A stretch of 12,837 bases of DNA from Prevotella sp. (lineage in GTDB: Bacteria > Bacteroidota > Bacteroidia > Bacteroidales > Bacteroidaceae): assembly GCA_017428805.1 (NCBI GenBank), contig JAFRQC010000138.1:1-12837 (forward strand), read 5' to 3'. The notes below the pieces were generated by a model. That model saw only the letters and a list, made by a program, of their open reading frames with translations. It had not been told where the DNA came from and did no database searches. This document shows positions 6,967-12,837 of this stretch, in pieces. The first letter of the stretch is position 1, and the number at the start of each line of letters is the position of its first letter. The position numbers and the translations under genes were made by a program.

Positions 6967-8370
6967 CTACTTCGTGCCGCCGCCGAGGGCAATATAGAGG
7001 GATATAAGAGCCTGAGCGCCGTTGTACATGTTCGAAGCCTCATTGAGCTGGGCACCGAGGAGTGACTCCTGAGCGGTGAGCACTTCGAGGTATGCGGCCT
7101 TGCCGTTGTCCATCAGTTCGTGAGTGCCGTTATAGGCTTCGTGCAGCACCTCCACCTGACGATGGTAGTACTCATGACTCTCACGGGCAGCCCGACAGTC
7201 GGCAATCGCCTCGTTCACTTGGTTGCCGGCATCGACGACAGCCTGCACATACTTCTTCTTCAGGTTCTCCTCCGTCAGCTGAGCCGTCTTGTAGTTGGCA
7301 TTGATCTGACCACGGGCGAAGATGGGCTGCGAGAGCTGACCGACGAGCTGCAAAAGCAGTTTGCCGGGATTGACGAGTCCGCCATTATTTGTCCATCCGG
7401 CCTCTCCCGTCAGCGTGATGCTGGGGAAGAAGGCAGCACGGGCAGCCTGCACGTTGTAGAAGGCTTCTTCTATGTAGAAATTGGCCAGACGGATGTCAGG
7501 ACGGCGCTCCAGCATCATGGCGGGTACACCGACGTTCATATACTTTTCCTCGAACAGGCGCTTGTCTGCAGATGAGTGATATGTGTTTTCTGCATACCAT
7601 TTCGAACGTTCGATGTGCTGCGGCGTGATGCAGAGCAGACTGCATATCTCGTTCTCCGTGGAACGGATGGCACGCTTGATGGCAACGATCTGAAGCTTCA
7701 CGTCGAGCCATGACGACTCCTGCTGGTTGACGGCCGTTGAGTAGGCCTGTCCGTTCTCATACAGAGCCTGTTGGGTATCCAATGAGGCTTTCCACAGACT
7801 GTCGGTCGAAATCAAGATTTCCAGTTCGCGGTCAAGCAGCTGGAGATAGAAATACTGCTGTGCGAGCGTACCGATGAGGTTAGAGCGTGTGGATTCCTCA
7901 GTCATCTGAGCCTGCAACAGGGCGGCCTGGGCGGCGCGCTTCTTATTCCTCAAGGAACCGAACACATCGACATCCCATGACACATCCAACGGGATAGAAT
8001 AGCTCTTCGTAGCCTTGGCACCGTCGAAGCTGGAGATGGAACCCTGTGGCGAGAAGTAGAGTGACGGCAGGAAGGCCAGCTTCTTGGTCCTCAATGCAAT
8101 CTGACTCTTCTCGACATTGATGCGGGCAGAGTTCAGATCGGTGTTATTAGCCAGTGCCTGCTCGATCAACTGCTGCAACAGGGGATCGGTGAAGAACTCA
8201 CGCCACGACATCTCGGCGATGGACGACTCACTCATTGCCGACGTGATGTCCTGCGAGGCACCGAACACGCCCTCAGGCTCCTGTACAGTCTTCTCATAAT
8301 TATTATATAACCCGCAGCCCGACAGCATCAGACCCGAGAACAATATTAATACAACTTTTTTCATCTTCAT
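6967..8370 (-). CDS. TolC/OprM (NodT-family) outer-membrane efflux lipoprotein
   Basis: This is the outer-membrane channel of a tripartite RND pump, giving exported substrates a route from the transporter to the outside. The N-terminus is a lipoprotein signal with lipobox LSGC and Cys19 as the acylation site. Starting at Met3 would still give a working signal. Family motifs are clear: WREFFTDPLLQQLIEQAL (56-73) near the start, PAMMLERRPDIRLANFYIEE (283-302), ARAAFFPSITLTGEAGW (310-326) and SQPIFARGQINANYKTA (347-363). The sequence is a typical two-fold repeat of helical and beta segments, and 467 residues is normal for the family. It is the last gene of the operon, separated from the transporter gene by a 114-nt gap holding an inverted repeat. 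Its stop codon faces the convergent RRF-like gene across only 6 nt. The substrate cannot be told from sequence. Confidence 0.94.
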   Translation of the reverse strand: MKMKKVVLILFSGLMLSGCGLYNNYEKTVQEPEGVFGASQDITSAMSESSIAEMSWREFFTDPLLQQLIEQALANNTDLNSARINVEKSQIALRTKKLAFLPSLYFSPQGSISSFDGAKATKSYSIPLDVSWDVDVFGSLRNKKRAAQAALLQAQMTEESTRSNLIGTLAQQYFYLQLLDRELEILISTDSLWKASLDTQQALYENGQAYSTAVNQQESSWLDVKLQIVAIKRAIRSTENEICSLLCITPQHIERSKWYAENTYHSSADKRLFEEKYMNVGVPAMMLERRPDIRLANFYIEEAFYNVQAARAAFFPSITLTGEAGWTNNGGLVNPGKLLLQLVGQLSQPIFARGQINANYKTAQLTEENLKKKYVQAVVDAGNQVNEAIADCRAARESHEYYHRQVEVLHEAYNGTHELMDNGKAAYLEVLTAQESLLGAQLNEASNMYNGAQALISLYIALGGGTK

Positions 8371-8386
8371 ACATTATTCTTTTTTC

Positions 8387-8474
8387 GACCACGAATTTCA
8401 CGAATTACACTAATTCTTTTTTGTGCTTTCTTTCTCTGCATAGAAAATTCGTTTAATTCGTGTAATTCGTGGTC
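8387..8474. repeat. Large imperfect inverted repeat made of CACGAATTN nonamers between RND and OMF genes
   Basis: The left arm is 8387-8416 and the right arm about 8445-8474. The left arm and the reverse complement of the right arm agree at 26 of 30 positions, starting GACCACGAATT. Each arm is itself three 9-nt units: CACGAATTT, CACGAATTA, CACTAATTC on the left, and CACGAATTA, CACGAATTA, AACGAATTT on the reverse complement of the right. The loop is about 28 nt and pyrimidine-rich. In the direction of operon transcription the hairpin is followed by an A-run, not a T-run, so it does not look like an intrinsic terminator for the efflux operon. The rest of the 114-nt gap shows no TAnnTTTG promoter on the minus strand. 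Confidence 0.9.
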
Positions 8475-8484
8475 TTTATATACA

Positions 8485-11400
8485 TTAGCTGTTTGCGACT
8501 TCTACGACTTCTTTGCCCTGGAATTTCTCGTGCATCTTCTGGAACACGATGAAGAAGGCTGGTACAACGAAGAGCAGGGCAATGGTACCAACGCTCATAC
8601 CGCCGATGACACCCAGGGCCAGGGCACGGTTACCGTTGGCACCGGCACCACCCTCGATCACGAGCGGAATCATACCGATAATCATCGTGGCCACTGTCAT
8701 CAGGATGGGACGCAGACGCTCCTTACAAGCCTCGAAGGCTGCCTCACTGATGGTCATGCCCTGAGCACGGCGCTCAGTAGCAAACTCAGTAATCAGGATG
8801 GCCGTCTTAGCCAACAGACCAATCAACATGATGACACCCGTCTGCAGGTAGATGTTGTTGTCCATACCAGGCAGACCCAACATATTACCGAAGAAGGCAA
8901 AGATGAAAGCACCCATCAGTCCGAACGGTACGCTGAACAGCACAGCCAACGGTGTGAACCACGAGTTGTAAAGCGATGCCAGGATGAGGTAAATCAGGAT
9001 GGCGCAGATCACGTAGATAAGAGTGGTGGCATTAGAGCCGGCAGTCTCTTCCAACTCGCGCGACATACCACTATACTCATAGGTGGCTGTTGAGGGCATC
9101 TCCTCCTTAAACACCTCAGCAATGACTTTGTGGGCATCGCCCTCGGTATAGCCACTACCTGAAGAGATATAGCAAGTGATGCTCTGGAACAGGTTAAAGT
9201 GCTCGATGTTTGGCGGACCAACAATCTCCTTCAGCGTCACAAACTCGGAGATGGGAGCCATCTTACCGTTGCCCACCTGCACGAAGATGTTGTGCAGCGA
9301 CTGCGGGTCGAGACGGTATTCAGGCGATGCAGCAGCCATAATGCGATAAACCTTACCAAACTGGTTGAAGTTACCGATATAGGCGCCACCACAGAAGGTA
9401 CCAAGTGTGTTGAGCACGTCGGCTGGTGACACACCGGCACGGTCGCACTGGGCGGCATCTACATCCACCTGATACTTCGGGAACCGCTCAGAGTACGTCG
9501 ACATGGCAGAGGCAATCTCCGGGCGCTCAGCCAGTTTGTTCAGGAAGTGCTCGGTCTGTTTGGCAAACTCCGACAGGTTGCCATCGGTGGGATCCTCCAC
9601 AATCAGGCTCACACTGTTACTCGTACCATAGCCGGGAATCTGAGGCAGCTCGAAGGGCAGCACTTGTACATCCTTGATGTCTTGACAGTCAAAGTAGAAT
9701 CGATACATGACGAGGGTTGACAGGTGGTTCATGCCAGGACGCTCGTCCCAGTTCTTCAGACGGACGATGAGGGTGGCGAAGTTGGAACCGGCACCCGAGT
9801 ACATACCGTAGCCGCAGCATACGGCAAAACTCTCCAGTTCGGGAATATTCTTCACCTTGGCCTCCACTTGCTTCACCATCTCACGGGTCTGCTTCAGCGT
9901 GGTTCCTTCCGGTGCACGCAACTCAGCCAGGAACACGCCCTGGTCCTCCTGAGGCACAAGACCAGAAGGCAGACTCTTCATGAAGAACACCAGCAGCACG
10001 GCAGCCAGTGCCAACAGGCTCCATGCCATGACAGGACGCTTGATAAACTTCTGAACAGCCTTGCTGTATTTGTTGTAGATGGCGTTATAGCTCACGGTGT
10101 AGGCCTTCTTCGTGTAGTAGGTCAAGCCCTTGCCCTCCTGCTTGCCTTCCTTCATGCGCATCATGATGGCGCAGAGCGCAGGACAGAGTGTGAGGGCCGA
10201 TACGCACGACAGACCGACAGACGAGGCAATCGTCACACCAAACTGGGTGAAGAACGTACCTGAGGTGCCGGGCATAAAGGTCACAGGAATGAAGACAGCC
10301 ATAAATACCAAGGTACACGATACCACAGCTACCGACACCTCGCTCATGGCCTGACGGGTGGCTTCACGGGCATCGCTGATACCACCCTCCATCTTCGCCA
10401 TGACAGCCTCAACCACCACGATGGCATCATCCACCACCGTACCGATGGCCAACACCAGAGCAAACAGCGTCAGGATGTTGAGTGAGAAACCTGCCAGCGA
10501 AACGATGGCAAAGGTACCCAACAACGACACGATAATCGAGATCGAGGGGATGATGGTGGCCTTGAAGTTCTGCAGGAAGAAGAACACCACTAAGATCACG
10601 AGGATGATAGCGATGACAAGCGTCTCCACCACGTTATGGATGGCGGCGAAGAGGAAGTCGTCACTGGTCATCAGGGTCACTACCTCCAGTCCGGCAGGCA
10701 TCGTCCGCTTCGACTCCTCAAACGCCTTCTTGATGCGGGCGTTCACCTCGGTAGCATTGGCACACGGTGCCGCGAATACCATGAACATAGCACCCGGACG
10801 GTCCTTGATATTCGAGGTGAAGTTGTAGCTCATGGCACCAATCTTCACTTCGGCCACATCACTCAGGTGCAGCATGCCGCCACCACTGGTGCGCAACACG
10901 ATGTCGTTAAACTCCTCAACCGTCTTCAGCGTACCCTTATACTGCATAGAGTATTGGTAGGAGTTCTCCGACTGTTCACCCAAGGAACCCACACCAACCA
11001 CGAAGCTCTGTCCGCCGATGGCAGCAAAGACGTCGTTAGGGGTCAGTCCGTACTGCGCCATCACGTCGGGTTTCATCCAGATGCGCAAGGCGTAAGTGTT
11101 ACCCAGGCTCTGTACGTTACCCACACCGGTGATACGCATCAGTCGCGGCTTGATGTTAATGTCGACATAGTTCGACACGAAGTCCTCGTCGTACTTGCCA
11201 TCGGTACTCCTCACGGCGAAGATCTGCAGGATGTTATTCTGACGTTTCTCTACCTTCACACCAACTTTGATGACGTCGGCAGGCAACAAGGCCTGGGCCT
11301 GGGTCACACGGTTCTGCACGTTCACCGTCGCCATGTCGGGATCAGTGCCCTGCTTAAAGTAGACTGTAATATCAGCACTACCGTCAGAGGCAGCCTTAGA

Positions 11401-11640
11401 GGTCATATAGGTCATGTCGGGCACACCATTGATAGCCTCTTCCAGAGGCTGGATGACCGACTTCATCACCGTGTTCTCGTCAGCACCGGAGTAACTGGTG
11501 GTAACCGACACCGTAGGCGGTGCAATATCCGGGTATTGCTCGACTGCCAGTGTGCTCATCGAGATATAGCCCACCAGCGCTATCACAATAGAGATGGCAC
11601 ATGCCATCACATATTTATTAATAAATATATTGTTCTTCAT
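8485..11640 (-). CDS. AcrB/MexB-type RND (HAE1) efflux transporter
   Basis: This is the inner-membrane proton-driven transporter of the tripartite pump, predicted to export hydrophobic or amphiphilic compounds. At 1051 residues it is the same size as AcrB. Its N-terminus (FINKYVMACAISIVIALVGY) is the first membrane helix. Further helices cluster at about 339-490 and 873-1032, with two large periplasmic regions between, as in the family. The proton-relay residues are present: Asp404-Asp405 in GTVVDDAIVVVE and Lys945 in GLLAKTAILI, corresponding to AcrB D407/D408 and K940. EQYPDIAPPTVSV (34-46) is the usual segment after the first helix. The start is 22 nt downstream of the membrane-fusion gene's stop, so the two are co-transcribed. 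No frameshift or missing catalytic residue was seen. Substrates cannot be predicted from this. Confidence 0.96.
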   Translation of the reverse strand: MKNNIFINKYVMACAISIVIALVGYISMSTLAVEQYPDIAPPTVSVTTSYSGADENTVMKSVIQPLEEAINGVPDMTYMTSKAASDGSADITVYFKQGTDPDMATVNVQNRVTQAQALLPADVIKVGVKVEKRQNNILQIFAVRSTDGKYDEDFVSNYVDINIKPRLMRITGVGNVQSLGNTYALRIWMKPDVMAQYGLTPNDVFAAIGGQSFVVGVGSLGEQSENSYQYSMQYKGTLKTVEEFNDIVLRTSGGGMLHLSDVAEVKIGAMSYNFTSNIKDRPGAMFMVFAAPCANATEVNARIKKAFEESKRTMPAGLEVVTLMTSDDFLFAAIHNVVETLVIAIILVILVVFFFLQNFKATIIPSISIIVSLLGTFAIVSLAGFSLNILTLFALVLAIGTVVDDAIVVVEAVMAKMEGGISDAREATRQAMSEVSVAVVSCTLVFMAVFIPVTFMPGTSGTFFTQFGVTIASSVGLSCVSALTLCPALCAIMMRMKEGKQEGKGLTYYTKKAYTVSYNAIYNKYSKAVQKFIKRPVMAWSLLALAAVLLVFFMKSLPSGLVPQEDQGVFLAELRAPEGTTLKQTREMVKQVEAKVKNIPELESFAVCCGYGMYSGAGSNFATLIVRLKNWDERPGMNHLSTLVMYRFYFDCQDIKDVQVLPFELPQIPGYGTSNSVSLIVEDPTDGNLSEFAKQTEHFLNKLAERPEIASAMSTYSERFPKYQVDVDAAQCDRAGVSPADVLNTLGTFCGGAYIGNFNQFGKVYRIMAAASPEYRLDPQSLHNIFVQVGNGKMAPISEFVTLKEIVGPPNIEHFNLFQSITCYISSGSGYTEGDAHKVIAEVFKEEMPSTATYEYSGMSRELEETAGSNATTLIYVICAILIYLILASLYNSWFTPLAVLFSVPFGLMGAFIFAFFGNMLGLPGMDNNIYLQTGVIMLIGLLAKTAILITEFATERRAQGMTISEAAFEACKERLRPILMTVATMIIGMIPLVIEGGAGANGNRALALGVIGGMSVGTIALLFVVPAFFIVFQKMHEKFQGKEVVEVANS
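11611..11628. repeat. 18-bp perfect AT-only palindrome within the first codons of the RND gene
   Basis: ATATTTATTAATAAATAT is its own reverse complement. It covers codons for residues about 5-10 (IFINKY) of the transporter, beginning 12 nt after the start codon on the minus strand. In mRNA it could only form a weak A/U hairpin without a proper loop. It may be a coincidence of the encoded peptide. Confidence 0.85.
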
Positions 11641-11654
11641 ATGGAAGTCTATTT

Positions 11655-11682
11655 TGCACTATTCACTTTTCACTCTTCACTT
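11655..11682. repeat. TTCACTN heptad array spanning the MFP stop codon and MFP/RND gap
   Basis: Three near-identical heptads (TTCACTT, TTCACTC, TTCACTT at 11662-11682) are preceded by a degenerate copy TGCACTA (11655-11661). On the coding (minus) strand the units are NAGTGAA. They encode the final residues EVKSEK of the membrane-fusion protein, and the TGA of the third unit is its stop codon. The array leaves only about 14 nt before the RND start codon. Confidence 0.85.
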
Positions 11683-12793
11683 CTGGAAAAAGCACTTTCT
11701 GTCCTTCCGTCACGTTATTGGCACCTGTGGTCACAATCTTGTCGCCCACATTCAAACCGCTGGTAATGATGAAGTCCTTACCATTGCCAGTATCTTCGGT
11801 GGTCACCTCAATAGCAGTAGCCGTACTGTCGGCCTGCACTTTATAAACCTGTGACTTGTCCTGCAGGCGTACCACAGCATTCTGGGGAATGACAATCACA
11901 TCCTTCTCATCATATTTCATCACGACCGAACCCTGAATGCCGGAGTACAGATGACCGTCAGGATTGGGGAACAACACCTTAGCGGTCAACGATCCGGTAG
12001 CGGCATTCACAACACCTGTCAAACTGGAAAAACGACCTTGGTGGGGATATTCCGTACCATTCTTCATGACAAATGTTGCTGGAGGCAATTGGGTAATGTA
12101 CTTCTCTATATCAGCAGCATTCATGCCTTCCTTCACGGCACTCTCGATAATGGCCTCCGTGATGGAGATCTCGGCATACATCGTCGTATTACCACTCAGT
12201 ATGGTCAGCTGTGTCATCGGCGAAACCTGGTCACCAGTACGCACGGGAATCTCACCGATCACGCCAGATACCGTAGCCGTGATGGTGCAGAAACCGAGGT
12301 TCACCTTGGCACGGTTCACGGCTGCCTTGGCCTGGGCCACCGAAGCTTGGGCCTGCTTGTAGGAATTTTCTGAGTTGCTCAGCAAATAGCTGCTCACTAT
12401 TTTCTTTTCAAACAGGTTCTTGTTCGACTCATACTCCAGCTTCGCAGAGTTCTCCTGAGCCAAAGCGGCCTGTAAGTTGGCCTGTGCAGCCTCCAGTTCC
12501 AGCTGGGCATTACGCGAGTCGATCACGAAGAGCGTCTGCCCCTGTCTCACCTGCTGCCCCTCGGCCACGCAAATCTTCATCAACTGTCCGCTCACCTGCG
12601 GCGTTACCGTTACGTCGTTCTGACCTTTCATCCTGGCACTGAACTTCACAGGCACCTCAATGTCCGATTTCGTAATTGTCAATGTCTCAAACGATGTTGG
12701 GACGACCTCGGGCACGCCATTAACGCAGGAGGTCATTCCGCCGACCAAAGCGCTCAGCGCAAAGGTCAACTTCAAAGCTTTCTTTTTGTTCAT
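11663..12793 (-). CDS. RND efflux periplasmic adaptor (membrane-fusion) lipoprotein, HlyD/AcrA family
   Basis: This adaptor couples the RND transporter to the outer-membrane channel in the periplasm. The N-terminus is a lipoprotein signal ending at Cys23 (GGMTSC), so the mature protein would be anchored in the inner membrane. Domain order is normal. The first lipoyl half-motif is at about 60-92 (VTPQVSGQLMKICVAEGQQV). An Ala/Gln/Glu-rich alpha hairpin spans 96-167. The second lipoyl half is at 170-200 (TITATVSGVIGEIPVRTGDQ). A beta-barrel follows to about 290, then the membrane-proximal domain (VIVIPQNAVVRLQDKSQVYK, 299-318; LNVGDKIVTTG, 347-357). Its 376 residues fit the AcrA/MexA family. 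It is the first gene of the operon, with a -7 promoter element 36 nt upstream. Its last codons and stop lie in a short tandem repeat. Confidence 0.95.
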   Translation of the reverse strand: MNKKKALKLTFALSALVGGMTSCVNGVPEVVPTSFETLTITKSDIEVPVKFSARMKGQNDVTVTPQVSGQLMKICVAEGQQVRQGQTLFVIDSRNAQLELEAAQANLQAALAQENSAKLEYESNKNLFEKKIVSSYLLSNSENSYKQAQASVAQAKAAVNRAKVNLGFCTITATVSGVIGEIPVRTGDQVSPMTQLTILSGNTTMYAEISITEAIIESAVKEGMNAADIEKYITQLPPATFVMKNGTEYPHQGRFSSLTGVVNAATGSLTAKVLFPNPDGHLYSGIQGSVVMKYDEKDVIVIPQNAVVRLQDKSQVYKVQADSTATAIEVTTEDTGNGKDFIITSGLNVGDKIVTTGANNVTEGQKVLFPEVKSEK

Positions 12794-12828
12794 ACTGTTC
12801 TTTTTGTTAATAATGTAATATTTGGGTA

Positions 12829-12836
12829 CAAAGATA
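12829..12836 (-). promoter_or_regulatory. Bacteroidota-type -7 element (TATCTTTG) for the efflux operon
   Basis: On the minus strand the bases read TATCTTTG, an exact match to the Bacteroidota -7 consensus TAnnTTTG. It lies 36 nt upstream of the membrane-fusion ATG, which would give a leader of about 30 nt. The matching -33 TTTG box would lie just past the window end, so the promoter is only half visible. A regulator gene, if any, must lie outside. Confidence 0.6.
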
Positions 12837-12837
12837 A

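Noticed and set aside
6922..6987. CTCGGC / GCCGAG pair as a bidirectional terminator between the convergent genes
   Set aside because: The stem is only 6 bp with a loop of more than 50 nt and no T-run, so it is not a credible terminator.
8387..8474. Rho-independent terminator after the RND gene
   Set aside because: The stem is AT-rich and, in the operon direction, is followed by an A-run. The OMF gene downstream clearly belongs to the same pump.
10636..11766. 376-codon open frame on the plus strand opposite the RND gene
   Set aside because: It lies antisense to a well-conserved AcrB-type gene, and its translation is His/Gly/Val-rich with no domain pattern, as expected from reverse-complemented coding sequence.

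Overview
The window looks like a Bacteroidota chromosome, probably Bacteroidales and possibly Prevotella-like. Three things point there. The MFP-first RND operon has a TAnnTTTG-type -7 element and no obvious Shine-Dalgarno sequences. Two envelope proteins start with lipoprotein signals. The spike protein resembles the long Bacteroidales VgrG-like proteins. The genus is inferred from general features and was not tested. The window holds two gene blocks that converge with only 6 nt between their stop codons.

Block 1 (about 3-6960, + strand) is the end of a contractile injection system (CIS) operon with three genes. The first is a very large VgrG-like (gp27/gp5-type) spike whose 5' end lies outside the window. 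The second is a 665-residue protein dominated by beta-helix-like repeats. The third is a 265-residue protein whose layout closely follows ribosome recycling factor (RRF) but which lacks RRF's key arginines. The spike has a roughly 170-residue coiled-coil insertion inside its OB-fold and an unrecognised helical C-terminal region of about 450 residues. No sheath, tube, baseplate or ATPase gene is visible, so the system type (T6SS subtype iii, a Bacteroidales BIS-like system or another CIS) cannot be decided here. The atypical spike and its repeat-rich partner make me favour a non-classical CIS.

Block 2 (6967-12837, - strand) is a complete tripartite RND efflux operon in the order membrane-fusion lipoprotein, AcrB-type transporter, TolC/OprM-type outer-membrane lipoprotein. 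A -7 promoter element sits at the right edge of the window, and its -33 partner would lie beyond it. Together the three products would form an inner membrane to outer membrane drug or small-molecule exporter. This block is conventional in content.

Three of the four junctions between co-directional genes carry a short-period repeat: CAAAGNN heptads (gene 2/gene 3), TTCACTN heptads (MFP/RND, running into the MFP stop codon) and a large inverted repeat built from CACGAATTN nonamers (RND/OMF). The most noteworthy items are the RRF-like protein in a CIS operon and the coiled coil inserted into the spike OB-fold. There are no RNA genes, CRISPR arrays or insertion sequences that I can support, and no gene-free stretch exceeds about 115 nt.
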